This document shows positions 51,421 through 60,859 of a DNA stretch of 64,000 bases, in pieces. Origin of the DNA: Micromonospora lutea (GTDB lineage Bacteria > Actinomycetota > Actinomycetes > Mycobacteriales > Micromonosporaceae). The DNA lies in assembly GCF_016863535.1 (NCBI RefSeq), contig NZ_BOPB01000010.1, positions 124,001-188,000 of the forward strand. The letters run 5' to 3'. The notes under the pieces are model-generated. The model did no database searches. It worked only from the letters and a program-made list of their open reading frames with translations, and was not told the origin of the DNA. The position numbers and the translations under genes were made by a program. Positions within the stretch are counted from its first letter, which is position 1, and every line of letters starts with the position of its first letter.

Positions 51421-51927
51421 TCAGTCCCGGTACCAGCTGCGCGGGTCCGGCGGGGGCGACACGTTCCGGTATTTCGCCACCCGCACCTCCCACTGACTGC
51501 GCCGACGTCGCGCCTCCCGGTCGGCCCGCGAACGGTGGTAGGTCTCCGGCGGTCGGGCCAGACCGTAGATGTCCGCCCACCATTCGCCGGGTTCCGGGTC
51601 GAGAATGGTGTTCAGGTGCGCCGGATAGCGGCGATTCGCGCCGTCCCGGGTGTCGTCCCAGACCTCCATCGGCAGCACGACCCGCCCGTCCTGATCGACT
51701 GCCACGAGGTAAAGCCCGGCCGCGCCCAGCAGCCGCTCCAGCACAGCCAGGCTCGGTGTCAGGCTGCCTGCCTCAACCCGCGCGACGGTCGACGGGGCGA
51801 CCTTGGCGAACCGGGCCATCCGCATCTGGCTGAGCCCGACGATCCGCCGAGCACGTCGCACCAGACCGGCGATGGGAAAGGGACCGACGGTGGGACCGAG
51901 ATCCGGCGGCTCGAACACGGAAGGCAT
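51421..51927 (-). CDS. XRE-family transcriptional regulator
   Basis: A 168-residue protein with an N-terminal HTH (LVRRARRIVGLSQMRMARFA, KVAPSTVARVEAGSLTPSL) and an uncharacterised C-terminal part with conserved Trp residues (MEVWDDTRDGANRRYPAHL, EWWADIYGL). Such proteins are common in actinomycetes without known targets. Convergent with the GNAT gene. Its upstream region holds two DnaA-box-like motifs. Confidence 0.85.
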   Translation of the reverse strand: MPSVFEPPDLGPTVGPFPIAGLVRRARRIVGLSQMRMARFAKVAPSTVARVEAGSLTPSLAVLERLLGAAGLYLVAVDQDGRVVLPMEVWDDTRDGANRRYPAHLNTILDPEPGEWWADIYGLARPPETYHRSRADREARRRRSQWEVRVAKYRNVSPPPDPRSWYRD

Positions 51928-51967
51928 TCACCGACCTTGCCGCTGCCGCAACCAACACGGCAACCCC

Positions 51968-51988
51968 TGTGGAAAAGCCTGTGGATAT
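51968..51988. promoter_or_regulatory. Two DnaA-box-like motifs
   Basis: On the minus strand TTTTCCACA and ATATCCACA each differ by one base from TTATCCACA, in direct orientation, 12 bp apart. They lie about 40-60 bp upstream of the XRE start. Confidence 0.35.
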
Positions 51989-52068
51989 CTTGTCTATCTC
52001 GCTCGCCGACTACCGTGAGCAACAATCACCGTGGGTGATACCACTGGCTCCTCCATCGCCACCTACAA

Positions 52069-52222
52069 CCACACCTTCGCGCGTCCTTTGCTCTGCTTCA
52101 ATCCACGCAATAGGCCGTGACCAGCGGTGGAGCCGGGACACATTCGCGGCATACGGCACCGGATGACCACTTTCCGTTAGCGGTGCGTGGGTTGAAGCAG
52201 AGCAAAGGATGCGAAGGGGTGG
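52069..52222. repeat. Inverted-repeat element, long copy (MITE-like)
   Basis: Terminal inverted repeats of about 40 bp. Left arm contains CCTTCGC, TCCTTTGCTCTGCTTCAAT, CCACGCA; right arm, complemented, CCTTCGC, TCCTTTGCTCTGCTTCAAC, CCACGCA. About 75 bp of unrelated sequence lies between. The arm core matches the hairpin at 16256-16321. No open reading frame is inside. Confidence 0.75.
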
Positions 52223-52304
52223 GAGGCGGGCGGGCAGGAGATCGCTCAGCGTGACGGCTTTGGCGCGGCTGCCAGGTTGGGGCGCTGCAGGACTCGACCA
52301 GGGG

Positions 52305-53288
52305 TCAGTAACGCTGGCGAAGCAACTGGGCAGCTTCGACGGCCCAGTAGGTGAGGATGATCTGGGCACCAGCCCGGCGGATGGAGGTGAGCGTCTCCAA
52401 CATCACCCGCTCCCGGTCGATCCAGCCGTTCGCGGCGGCTGCCTCGACCATCGCGTACTCGCCGGAGACCTGGTAGGCCGCCACGGGGACGTCCACTGCG
52501 GCGCGGACCGCCGCCACCACGTCGAGGTACGGCAGCCCCGGCTTGACCATCACCATGTCGGCACCCTCGGCGACGTCCAGCGCGACCTCGCGTAGCGACT
52601 CACGCAAATTCGCCGGATCCTGCTGGTAGGCCCGTCGATCCCCGTCCAGCGCCGACTCCACCGCGTCCCGGAAGGGGCCGAAGAAGGCCGAGGCGTACTT
52701 CACGGCGTACGCGAGCACGGCCACGTCGGGGTGACCGGCCGCGTCGAGCGCCTGCCGTACCACCCCGACCTGGCCGTCCATCATCCCGGACGGACCGACC
52801 ACCCCGACCCCGGCGGCGGCCTGGGCCACCGCCATCTCGGCGTACGCGGCGAGAGTGGCGTCGTTGTCCACCTCACCGGTCGGGGTGAGCAGCCCGCAGT
52901 GCCCGTGTGAGGTGAACTCGTCCAGGCAGAGGTCGCTCATCACCACCGTGGCGTCGCCCACCTCAGCGACCACGTCACGGATCGCGACGTTGAGGATGCC
53001 GTCCGGGTCGATGCCACCGGAGCCGTACTCGTCGCGCGACGACGGCACGCCGAACAACATGATCCCGCCCACGCCGGCCTGCACCGCCTCCACCGCCGCC
53101 TTGCGCAGCGAATCGCGCGAATGCTGGAGTACGCCCGGCAGCGAGGAGATGGCGCGCGGCTCGGTCAGCCCCTCCCTGACGAACATCGGCACGACCAACT
53201 CCGCCGGGTCGACGCGGGTTTCGGAGACCAGCCGACGCATCGCCGCGGTGCGGCGCAGCCGACGGGGCCGCATCTCTGGGTACGGCAT
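52305..53288 (-). CDS. hemB: Delta-aminolevulinic acid dehydratase (porphobilinogen synthase)
   Basis: Condenses two 5-aminolevulinates to porphobilinogen. 327 aa, normal length. Schiff-base Lys residues are in [14 protein letters not shown] and [13 protein letters not shown]. The metal loop reads [12 protein letters not shown]: two Cys plus Asp where strict zinc enzymes have three Cys. The N-terminus [18 protein letters not shown] is typical. Last gene of the hem operon, 34 bp after hemD. Confidence 0.96.
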   Translation of the reverse strand: MPYPEMRPRRLRRTAAMRRLVSETRVDPAELVVPMFVREGLTEPRAISSLPGVLQHSRDSLRKAAVEAVQAGVGGIMLFGVPSSRDEYGSGGIDPDGILNVAIRDVVAEVGDATVVMSDLCLDEFTSHGHCGLLTPTGEVDNDATLAAYAEMAVAQAAAGVGVVGPSGMMDGQVGVVRQALDAAGHPDVAVLAYAVKYASAFFGPFRDAVESALDGDRRAYQQDPANLRESLREVALDVAEGADMVMVKPGLPYLDVVAAVRAAVDVPVAAYQVSGEYAMVEAAAANGWIDRERVMLETLTSIRRAGAQIILTYWAVEAAQLLRQRY

Positions 53289-53322
53289 GAACCCTCCTGA
53301 CGACCAGCCGGAGCCGGAACGA

Positions 53323-54903
53323 CTACCGGAACCTCAGCGCGGTCGGCCCCTGGACCTTCGAACCGCGGCGCTGCTTCGCCGGCATCGCGGCGAGCTTCTC
53401 CCGCAGCTCGACGGCGTAGCCGGCGAGCGCCTCCACCAGATCGGGCACCGACGCGTGCGGAGGCTGGACGTCGACCCGCAGGCCGAACTCCGTCGCGGTC
53501 TCCGCCGTCTTGGGTCCGATGACAGCGACAACGGTACGCGTGTGCGGCTTGCCGGCGATGCCGACCAGGTTCCGCACGGTGGAGGACGAGGTGAACAACA
53601 CCGCGTCGAAGCCGCCCGACTTGATCGCGTCCCGGATCTCGGCGGGCGGCGGGGCGGCCCGGACCGTCCGGTAGGCGGTCACGTCGTCGACCTCCCAGCC
53701 ACGCTCGGTGAGCCCGGCGGCGAGCGTCTCGGTGGCGATGTCGGCGCGCGGCAGCAGCACCCGGCCGACCGGGTCGAGCACCTCGTCGTGCGGCGAGAAC
53801 TCGGCCAGCAGGCCCTCGGAGGACTGCTCTCCGGAGGGGATCAGCTCCGGCTGGATACCGAAGGCGCGGACCGCGTCGGCGGTGGCATCTCCTATACAGG
53901 CGATCTTGACGCCACCGAAGTGCCGGGCGTCCAGACCGTGCTCGGCGAACTTCTCCCAGACCGCCCGCACCGCGTTCACCGAGGTGAAGATCACCCAGGC
54001 GTACCTGCCGTCGACCAGGCCCTTGACCGCCCGCTCCATCTGAGCCGGGGTACGCGGCGGCTCCACCGCGATGGTCGGCACCTCGCAGGGAATCGCCCCG
54101 TACGCGCGCAGTCGGGCACTCATCACGCCGGCCTGCTCCTTGGTGCGGGGCACCAGCACCTTCCAGCCGTACAGCGGGCGGTTCTCCCACCAGCTGAGCT
54201 TGTCCCGCTGGCCGACACCCTCGCCGAGGGTCAGCACGACCCGGCCGGTGAAGCCGAGTGCCGCCGCGACGAAGGAGTCCACGGTCGACGTGGTGGTGTA
54301 CTGCGTCTCGCCGGTGCCGTCGCCGGTCACCCCGACGTCGGTGGTGCCGTCCACGCCGGCCGCGAGCAGCCCGTCACGGATCGCGGCCAGATCGCCGGCG
54401 TCGACCGCCAGCGCCAGTGAACCGCGCTGCACGGCTGCCGCCAGCGCGTCGAAGTCAAGCGTGCTGACGTCCTCGACGTCGGCAGCGGTGCGTACGCCCG
54501 GCAGCGGCACGCCCGCGTAGGTGGCCACTCCCTCGGCCTGGCCGACTCCGGGAACCACCTCGAAGTGCGCGGCGGTTCGCGCCACCGCCTGCACCTCCTT
54601 GACCACCGAGTCGTGGCCGAACGGATCGCCGGCCACCAGGTGCACCGCGTTCTGCCCGGAACGGGCCGCCGAGATCAGGATCTTGGCCACGTCGCCCGGC
54701 GCTCCCTCGGCCGGGGTGAACTGGGCGTCGGACCTGGCCTCCGCTCGGACGACGTCGAGCAGCGACTCGGGGACTCCCCGGTCGTACACCACCTGGTCGG
54801 CGTCGACCAGGGCGTCGTGCGCCCGGCGGGTCAGCAGGCCCGGGTCGCCGGGTCCTGCCCCGACGAACGCGATACGGCCTACGGGCTTACGGGTGCGGGT
54901 CAT
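53323..54903 (-). CDS. hemD: Uroporphyrinogen-III methyltransferase/synthase fusion
   Basis: A 526-residue bifunctional protein. Residues 1 to about 240: SUMT (CobA/CysG-A) domain, with [19 protein letters not shown] and [13 protein letters not shown]. Residues about 260-500: uroporphyrinogen-III synthase (HemD), with [20 protein letters not shown] and [24 protein letters not shown]. It thus closes the tetrapyrrole ring and can branch it to siroheme/cobalamin. Some SUMT residues look divergent ([10 protein letters not shown] region), so methylation may be weak. ATG overlaps the hemC stop by 4 bp. Confidence 0.93.
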   Translation of the reverse strand: MTRTRKPVGRIAFVGAGPGDPGLLTRRAHDALVDADQVVYDRGVPESLLDVVRAEARSDAQFTPAEGAPGDVAKILISAARSGQNAVHLVAGDPFGHDSVVKEVQAVARTAAHFEVVPGVGQAEGVATYAGVPLPGVRTAADVEDVSTLDFDALAAAVQRGSLALAVDAGDLAAIRDGLLAAGVDGTTDVGVTGDGTGETQYTTTSTVDSFVAAALGFTGRVVLTLGEGVGQRDKLSWWENRPLYGWKVLVPRTKEQAGVMSARLRAYGAIPCEVPTIAVEPPRTPAQMERAVKGLVDGRYAWVIFTSVNAVRAVWEKFAEHGLDARHFGGVKIACIGDATADAVRAFGIQPELIPSGEQSSEGLLAEFSPHDEVLDPVGRVLLPRADIATETLAAGLTERGWEVDDVTAYRTVRAAPPPAEIRDAIKSGGFDAVLFTSSSTVRNLVGIAGKPHTRTVVAVIGPKTAETATEFGLRVDVQPPHASVPDLVEALAGYAVELREKLAAMPAKQRRGSKVQGPTALRFR

Positions 54904-55898
54904 TCTGTGCTCCCAAATTGCTGAGTCCCCGGGCCGTCGTGTCCTTGCGGGCCGAGGATCGAGTCGGCGCCGAGGTCGAGGAGTTCGGTGGCGAGTGCCT
55001 TACCGATCTCCGCCGCATCGGCGGGCGTTCCGGTGCGGGACAGCCGGATATCGCGGGTGCCGTCCGGACTGATCACCGCCCCGCGCAGGTAGATCTCCTG
55101 GACATCGTCGCCATCGACGCCCGAGCCGGTTGGCTCGCCTTCGGCGACGACGGCGTAGGCGGCGACCGGAGCGGAGCATCCGGCCTCCAGGGTGGCCAGC
55201 ATCGCCCGCTCCGCGATGACCGCGGCGCGTGACGGTGCGTGGTCGAGCATGGCAAGCAGCTCGACCAGGTCGGTGTCGTCGAGCCGGCACTCCACCGCCA
55301 GGGCCCCCTGGGCGGGAGCCGGCAGCATCAGCATCGGGTCGAGCGTCTCGGTGACCACGTCGGCACGGTCGATGCGGGCCAGGCCCGCCCGGGCCAGGAC
55401 GATGGCGTCCAGGTCGGCGTCCGGGCCGAGCACCCGGGCCAGCCGGGTGTCGATGTTGCCCCGGATCGGAGTGACCGACAGTGGCATGCCCAGCGCGTGC
55501 AGCTGGGCGATCCGGCGCAACGCTCCGGTACCGACGACCGCACCCGGCTCGAGTTCGGCCAACGTCTTCCCGTCGCGGGCGACGAGCGCGTCGCGTGGGT
55601 CCTGTCGCGGCGGCACCGCAGCGATGTGCAGCCCCGGCGTGGTCGCGGTGGGCAGGTCCTTGTACGAGTGGACCGCGAAGTCGATCGTGCCGGCGACCAG
55701 GGCGTCGCGCAGCGCGGAGACGAACACGCCGACCCCGAGCCGGTGCACCGGCGCGTTGGACCGGTCGCCGGCGGTGACCACCTCGACCAGTTCCACGGGC
55801 CGTCCGGTACGCGCGGTGAGCGCTTCGGCGACGTGCCCGGCCTGGGCCATCGCCAGCTTGCTGCCTCGGGTTCCGAGGCGCAGTGGGGCCTCGTTCAT
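54900..55898 (-). CDS. hemC: Hydroxymethylbilane synthase (porphobilinogen deaminase)
   Basis: Polymerises four porphobilinogens into hydroxymethylbilane. 332 aa. The N-terminus LRLGTRGSKLAMAQAGHVAE is the family signature, HSYKDLPT holds the active-site region, and the dipyrromethane cofactor Cys is in LEAGCSAPVAAY. Overlaps hemA by 4 bp and hemD by 4 bp. Confidence 0.96.
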   Translation of the reverse strand: MNEAPLRLGTRGSKLAMAQAGHVAEALTARTGRPVELVEVVTAGDRSNAPVHRLGVGVFVSALRDALVAGTIDFAVHSYKDLPTATTPGLHIAAVPPRQDPRDALVARDGKTLAELEPGAVVGTGALRRIAQLHALGMPLSVTPIRGNIDTRLARVLGPDADLDAIVLARAGLARIDRADVVTETLDPMLMLPAPAQGALAVECRLDDTDLVELLAMLDHAPSRAAVIAERAMLATLEAGCSAPVAAYAVVAEGEPTGSGVDGDDVQEIYLRGAVISPDGTRDIRLSRTGTPADAAEIGKALATELLDLGADSILGPQGHDGPGTQQFGSTE

Positions 55899-57223
55899 CG
55901 ATCGCCTCCAGCGGATGGGGTGATGTCCGGCACGGTGTCCACCGGCGAGGTCTGCGGGACCTGGAGATCGAACAGCTCGCGCAGCAGGGCCGCGTACTGG
56001 TCACCGCCGGGTTCGGCGGCGAGCTGGCGGACCCGGACGGTCGGCTGGTGCAGCAGTCGCTGGACCACCCGGTGCACCGTGCGGGCCACCTCGGCACGCT
56101 GGTCGTCGCTGAGGTCGGGACGACGTTGCGCGAGCCGACGTAGCTCGGCGGTGACCACGTCGTCGGCCCGTCCGCGCAGGGCGGCGACCGTCGGGGCCAC
56201 GTCGGCACCGCGCAGCCAGCTGAGGAAGGACTCGACCTCGCCGGCCACGATCCGCTCGACGGCGGCGGCGTCCGAGGCGACCGGACCGTCGGCGAGCAGC
56301 CCCGCCATCCGGTCGATGTCGATCACCTCGACGCCGGGCAGTTCGGCGACGTCGGGCCCGACGTCTCGCGGTACCGCGAGGTCGAGCAGAACCAGCGGGC
56401 CACGCCCGGAGTCGCGGCTGGCGGCCGCCGTGGCGACCACCTCCCGGGTGAGAACGGGCTCCGGAGAGGCGGTGGCGGCCACCACGATGTCCACCGCGGA
56501 GAGCGTGTCCGCCAGCTCGGCCATCGGTCGCGCGGTGGCACCGTACGACTCGGCCAGCCGGACCGCCCGGTCCGTGCTCCGGTTCGTCACGGTCACCGGC
56601 CCGGCACCGAGCCGGGAGAGCGTCGCCACGCCCAGCGAGCCCATCGCCCCGGCGCCGACGATCAGCGCGGGACGACCGGTGAGGCCGTCGTCGAGGTGGT
56701 CGGCGGCGAGCCCCAGCGCGGCGGTGACCACGCTCTGGCCGGCGCGATCGATGCCGGTCTCCGAGTGAGCCCGCTTACCCACCCGCAGGGCCTGCTGCAT
56801 CAGCTCGTGCAGCAACCGTCCGGCGGTGTCCGCCGCACTGGCCCAGTGGTACGCGTCGCGCAGTTGCCCGAGGATCTGCGCCTCGCCGATCACCATCGAG
56901 TCCAAGCCGGCGGCCACCCGGAAAACGTGTTCCACCGCTGCCGAGTCGAAGTGCACGTAGAGGTGGTTGGCCAGCGCTGCCGGCTGGCAGCCGGCCTGCT
57001 CAGCGAGGACGGCGCAGATGTCACCGAGGCCCCCGTGGAAGCCGGACACCGCCGCGTAGACCTCGACCCGGTTGCAGGTGGAGACGAGGACGGCCTCGCT
57101 CACGTACGGCTGAGCGACCAGGTGCCCCAGGGTGCGGTCGAGCCCACTGGGTGACACCGCGAGCCGTTCCAGGGTGGCGACCGGTGCGGTGCGGTAGGAC
57201 GCGCCAACGACGAGGAGTTTCAC
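55895..57223 (-). CDS. hemA: Glutamyl-tRNA reductase
   Basis: First committed step of tetrapyrrole synthesis by the C5 pathway: reduces glutamyl-tRNA to glutamate semialdehyde. 442 aa. Catalytic Cys50 is in LVSTCNRVEVY; GEAQILGQLRDAY and the NADPH-binding VGAGAMGSLGVATL follow. C-terminal dimerisation helix present. GTG 57223 overlaps the rex stop (GTGA), so translation is coupled to rex. The extended frame to 57409 is inside rex and not used. Confidence 0.96.
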   Translation of the reverse strand: MKLLVVGASYRTAPVATLERLAVSPSGLDRTLGHLVAQPYVSEAVLVSTCNRVEVYAAVSGFHGGLGDICAVLAEQAGCQPAALANHLYVHFDSAAVEHVFRVAAGLDSMVIGEAQILGQLRDAYHWASAADTAGRLLHELMQQALRVGKRAHSETGIDRAGQSVVTAALGLAADHLDDGLTGRPALIVGAGAMGSLGVATLSRLGAGPVTVTNRSTDRAVRLAESYGATARPMAELADTLSAVDIVVAATASPEPVLTREVVATAAASRDSGRGPLVLLDLAVPRDVGPDVAELPGVEVIDIDRMAGLLADGPVASDAAAVERIVAGEVESFLSWLRGADVAPTVAALRGRADDVVTAELRRLAQRRPDLSDDQRAEVARTVHRVVQRLLHQPTVRVRQLAAEPGGDQYAALLRELFDLQVPQTSPVDTVPDITPSAGGDR

Positions 57224-57990
57224 GTGCCGATCGCCTCCTGGCTCTCGGTGACCGCGAGACCACCTGGCAGGGCGGTGAGGGCGGACCCACCGGCGGCGGG
57301 GAGCGCGGTCAGGGATGCCTTGCGGTGCTCGTGGAACGACAGGATCTGCAACTCGATGGCGAGGTCGACCTTGCGCACGTCGACCCCCTCGGGAACCGAG
57401 AGTACGCACGGTGCGAAGTTGAGGATGCTCGTCACGCCGACGGCGACCAACTGGTCCGCCACCCGTTGCGCGGCGGCGGCCGGGGTGGCGATGACACCTA
57501 TCGCGATGGATTCCTCGGCGGCCACCTGGGGCAGGTCGTCGATGTGCTGTACGACCAGGCCGTTGATCTCCTCGCCGACCAGTTCCTGGTCGGCGTCGAG
57601 GAGCGCGGCGATCCGGAAGCCACGGCTGGCGAAGCCGTCGTAGCCGGCCAGGGCGTGACCGAGGTTACCCACCCCTACCAGCACGACCGCCCGACGCTGG
57701 GTGAGCCCGAGCACGTACTCGATCTGATCGATCAGCAGCCCGACGTCGTAGCCGACGCCCCGGGTGCCGTACGAGCCGAGTTGGGACAGGTCCTTACGGA
57801 GCTTCGCCGAGTTGACCCCGGCGGCATTGGCCAGCCCCTCACTGGAAACTGTCTCGTGACCTGTTTCGGCGAGATTGTGCAGGGCACGGAGGTATTCGGG
57901 GAGTCGGGCCACCGTCGCCTCGGGGAGGTCCGGGAGCGCCGGTACGGCACCTGCGCGACCGGGCGCGCCAGGGTGACGGTGCTGACTCAT
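57220..57990 (-). CDS. rex: Redox-sensing transcriptional repressor Rex
   Basis: NADH/NAD+-sensing repressor, 256 aa. N-terminal winged helix (PEATVARLPEYLRALHNL, SSEGLANAAGVNSAKLRKDL, SYGTRGVGYDV) and Rossmann domain (VLVGVGNLGHALAGYDGF). ATG 57990 is preceded by GGAGTCTC. The Rex operator overlaps its own promoter about 120 bp upstream. First gene of rex-hemA-hemC-hemD-hemB, the same arrangement as in Streptomyces. Confidence 0.96.
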   Translation of the reverse strand: MSQHRHPGAPGRAGAVPALPDLPEATVARLPEYLRALHNLAETGHETVSSEGLANAAGVNSAKLRKDLSQLGSYGTRGVGYDVGLLIDQIEYVLGLTQRRAVVLVGVGNLGHALAGYDGFASRGFRIAALLDADQELVGEEINGLVVQHIDDLPQVAAEESIAIGVIATPAAAAQRVADQLVAVGVTSILNFAPCVLSVPEGVDVRKVDLAIELQILSFHEHRKASLTALPAAGGSALTALPGGLAVTESQEAIGT

Positions 57991-58327
57991 GAGACTCCGT
58001 GCGGTGCGATCCTCGGCCAACTCCACCGGTCGGCCGTTTCGGGACTCCCGCTGGCGACCGATGTTGCCGGCTGTGCTAGCAGGGCGCGTCGGAACTACAG
58101 AGTAGGCGCTTGTGAAGACGTGCACAAATCGCGATCTTGCTGGCACGGCCCACGCCCTCACCGACTCCTCCATCCCACAAGATCGATCACCACCTTGCCG
58201 TGCGCACCTGCGCGATTATGACTCAATCCCGACTTCTCTGACCAATCACACGCAGCTGCCGGCCCCATTTCTCATCGGCCGATCACGAAGTTGTCGCCCT
58301 GACACGCGGCTTTCGAGCGCGACACCT
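57991..58327. promoter_or_regulatory. Upstream region of rex
   Basis: A 337-bp gap between the rex start and the HAD hydrolase stop, both on the minus strand. The rex promoter/operator lies at 58099-58127. The segment 58128-58327 has a lower GC content than average and no gene or hairpin I can support. Confidence 0.6.
58099..58127 (-). promoter_or_regulatory. rex promoter with overlapping Rex operator
   Basis: On the minus strand TTGTGC (58127-58122), a 17-bp spacer and TACTCT (58104-58099) form a vegetative-type promoter. The palindrome TTGTGAAGACGTGCACAA (58110-58127, plus strand) matches the Rex operator form TGTGAA-N4-TTCACA with 2 changes and covers the -35 box and spacer. Binding would block transcription of rex-hemACDB. 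Confidence 0.72.
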
Positions 58328-58996
58328 TCATGGTCGACGGGGCGAATCGGTCACGGTGGTGGCGAGGGTCACGGCCTCGGTGAGGGTGTCGGCGACGGGG
58401 TGCCCGGAGGCGAGCAGGCGGTAACGGTCGGTGAATCCACCGGTGTAGAGGACAGCGTGGGCACCGACGGCAAGGGCGGCGTCGGCATCGTCCAGCGAGT
58501 CGCCGATCAGCACCACCGACCGACCGTCGACGCCCAACGCGTCAAGATGCCGCGCCAGCGACTCCGCCTTACGGTCACCGCCGACCTGCGCCCGTAGCCC
58601 GTCGATGCGGGCGAACCGACCGCTCAGGCCGTACGTGTCGACGGTGGGCACCAACTCGTCGTGGAACCACATCGACAACAGGGACTGACTGCCCGACCAG
58701 GCCGCTATCGCGTCCACGGCGTCGTGCGCCAGCTCACAGGTGGTCAGACCGACCCGGTACGCCTCGTGGAAGATCTTGTCCAGCCGACCGAAGGCGTCGT
58801 CGTCCACCGTTCGGCCGAGCACCTCCGCGTAGTAGTCGGCGATCGGCCGGCGGAACCGGACCCGGTGCTCGTCGGGGCTGACGCTCGGCCCGCCCTCGCT
58901 GGCGAACACCGCGTTGGTGCAGGCCACCACGAGACTGAGATCGTTGAGCAGGGTGCCGTTCCAGTCCCACACCAGATGAGGGGTCGCAGGGGTCAT
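58328..58996 (-). CDS. HAD-family hydrolase (phosphoglycolate-phosphatase-like)
   Basis: A 222-residue HAD hydrolase. Motif I DWNGTLLND (the usual DxDGT has Asn in place of the second Asp), motif II in LSMWFHDEL region, motif III Lys in GGDRKAESL, motif IV IGDSLDDADAA. Cap domain about 20-90. Asn in motif I is also seen in some active members of this group. Substrate unknown. Confidence 0.83.
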   Translation of the reverse strand: MTPATPHLVWDWNGTLLNDLSLVVACTNAVFASEGGPSVSPDEHRVRFRRPIADYYAEVLGRTVDDDAFGRLDKIFHEAYRVGLTTCELAHDAVDAIAAWSGSQSLLSMWFHDELVPTVDTYGLSGRFARIDGLRAQVGGDRKAESLARHLDALGVDGRSVVLIGDSLDDADAALAVGAHAVLYTGGFTDRYRLLASGHPVADTLTEAVTLATTVTDSPRRP

Positions 58997-59034
58997 CGCC
59001 GCACCTTATCCGGCGGCAACGGGCGGCGGCGGCC

Positions 59035-59286
59035 TCAGAGCTGCGGGGTGGTCAGGTCCCGCAGCAGGCGCTCCTCCTCGACCCGCCAGTAGCCGTGTTC
59101 CCTGCCGTCGAGCAACACCACCGGCAGCCGGTCGCCGTACTCACGTTCCATCTCCACGTCACCGCTGACGTCCCGCTCGATCCACCGGTCGCCGGTGACC
59201 GCGACCACCCGGTCGAGCGCCGCCTTGGCGTCCTCGCAGAGGTGGCAGCCGGGGCGAGTGATCAGGGTCAGGCGGGGCTCACGCAT
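59035..59286 (-). CDS. Glutaredoxin-like protein
   Basis: An 83-residue thioredoxin-fold protein with the redox motif CHLC (TRPGCHLCEDAKAAL) and cis-Pro in DRLPVVLLDG, of the DUF836/glutaredoxin group. Actinomycetes use mycothiol, so the partner is probably mycothiol or thioredoxin reductase. It overlaps the acyl-CoA ligase stop by 8 bp, so the two are co-translated. Confidence 0.88.
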   Translation of the reverse strand: MREPRLTLITRPGCHLCEDAKAALDRVVAVTGDRWIERDVSGDVEMEREYGDRLPVVLLDGREHGYWRVEEERLLRDLTTPQL

Positions 59287-60859
59287 CGGTCTCCTCCGTC
59301 GTGCCGAGCACGGTCTTGCGTACCTTCCCGATCACCGAGCGCGGCAGCACGTCGACGAACTCGACCTCGGTCGGGCACTTGAATCTGGCCAGATTACGCG
59401 TGCAGTGGGCGATCAGCTCGGAACCAGCGACCTCGGCCCGCGGCGCCGGCACCACGTACGCCCGGACAGTCTCCCCGGTCCTCGGGTTCGGCACGCCCAC
59501 TACCGCCGACTCCGCCACCGCCGGGTGGGTGGACAACACCAGTTCCACCTCGCGCGGGTACACGTTGAAGCCGTTGACCAGAATCAGCTCGCCGATCCGG
59601 TCGACCAGGAAGAGATCGCCCTCGGCATCGGCGTACGCGACGTCGCCGGTGGCCCACCAGCCGTCGGCGTCCGGTCCGCCTGCGCCGTCCGGCCAGTACC
59701 CGGAGAAGAGGTTCGGGCCGCGGACCACGAGTTGGCCCGGGTCGGTGCCCGCAGCGGGGTCGGTGAGGTCCATCTCGTCCGGGTCGTCCTCCGGCGCGGC
59801 GACTCCATCGCGCCACAGTTCCGTACCGTCCGCCCCGACCAGCCGCGCCTGGACCCCGGGCAGCGGGCGGCCGATCGATCCAGGCTTGGGTTCGCCCCTG
59901 ACCAGGGTCGAGGTGAGCACCGGAGCGGTCTCGGTCAGGCCGTACCCGACGTGCACCGGGCGACGCGCGGCCTCGGTGAAGCGCGCCGCGTCGGCCGGCT
60001 CCAGCGGCGCCGCGCCGCAGACCACGTGCCGCACCGCGACCATCGCCGCGGCGATGCTGTCGGCGTCCGCCCGGGACCAGGTCTGCACCATCGACGGTAC
60101 GCCCACCAGCACGCTCGCCCGGTGCCGGGCGATCTCGGCGAGCGCCCCGTCAGGTCCCGGATCGTCGACGAGCACCCCGGTCGCAGCATGGTGGATCACC
60201 GCACCCAGCCCGGTGTTCAGTCCGTAGGCGTGGAACAGCGGCAGGGCCAGCAGCACCGTGTCGTCGGGGCCGACGACCGGGGGTTCGATCCGGCCGATCT
60301 GTTCGTGGTTGGCCGCCAGGGCCCGGTGCGAGAGCATGGCCCCCTTCGGCCAGCCCGAGGTGCCCGAGGTGTAGAGCAGCATCGCCAGCTCGTCGGCGCC
60401 CCGGGTCGGAAACGTCCGGTCGCCACCGGTCGTCGGCGCACTGGTGTGCACCGCGACCAGCCCGGGCAGGTCCAGCTCCGCCAACAGGTCCCGGATCCGT
60501 TCGGTACCGATCAGCACCGACGCACCGGAGTCCGTCAGGACGTGTCGCAGCTCGCGTGCGGTCAGACCGGGGTTGACCGGTACCGCCGTCAGGCCGGCCC
60601 GCAGCACGCCGAGCAGGCTGATCACGAACTCCGGCACGTTGGGCAGCGCCACGACGACCCGCGCACCCGGCCGGGTCGCGTCGGCCCCCGGCACCGCGTC
60701 GGCCAGAGCCCGGGCCGCCCCGCTCACCGCCTCGTCCAGTTCGGACCAGGTGATCGTCTGATCCTGCCAGTGCAGAGCGGGCTTGTCGGCGTGCAGCTCC
60801 GCCGCCCGGCGGACGCGATCGGCGAGACTGTGACCGGTGACTGAGTCAGGATCCTGCAC
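59279..60859 (-). CDS. AMP-dependent acyl-CoA ligase
   Basis: Adenylate-forming enzyme, about 526 aa, activating a carboxylic (probably fatty) acid to its CoA thioester. Core motifs: LLYTSGTSGWPKGAMLSH, VGYGLTETAPVL, GWWATGDVAYADAEGDLFLVDR and the C-terminal RSVIGKVRKTVL with the catalytic Lys. Substrate class is not readable. I chose GTG 60859; the open frame extends to 61024 without recognisable homology. Confidence 0.88.
   Translation of the reverse strand: MQDPDSVTGHSLADRVRRAAELHADKPALHWQDQTITWSELDEAVSGAARALADAVPGADATRPGARVVVALPNVPEFVISLLGVLRAGLTAVPVNPGLTARELRHVLTDSGASVLIGTERIRDLLAELDLPGLVAVHTSAPTTGGDRTFPTRGADELAMLLYTSGTSGWPKGAMLSHRALAANHEQIGRIEPPVVGPDDTVLLALPLFHAYGLNTGLGAVIHHAATGVLVDDPGPDGALAEIARHRASVLVGVPSMVQTWSRADADSIAAAMVAVRHVVCGAAPLEPADAARFTEAARRPVHVGYGLTETAPVLTSTLVRGEPKPGSIGRPLPGVQARLVGADGTELWRDGVAAPEDDPDEMDLTDPAAGTDPGQLVVRGPNLFSGYWPDGAGGPDADGWWATGDVAYADAEGDLFLVDRIGELILVNGFNVYPREVELVLSTHPAVAESAVVGVPNPRTGETVRAYVVPAPRAEVAGSELIAHCTRNLARFKCPTEVEFVDVLPRSVIGKVRKTVLGTTEETDA

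Larger units (their letters stand above)
51928..52304. other. 377-bp intergenic region with inverted-repeat element
   Basis: Contains the XRE gene upstream region, the DnaA-box-like pair at 51968-51988 and the large inverted-repeat element at 52069-52222. The stretch 52223-52304 next to the hemB stop shows no feature I can name. No gene is visible. Confidence 0.6.
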
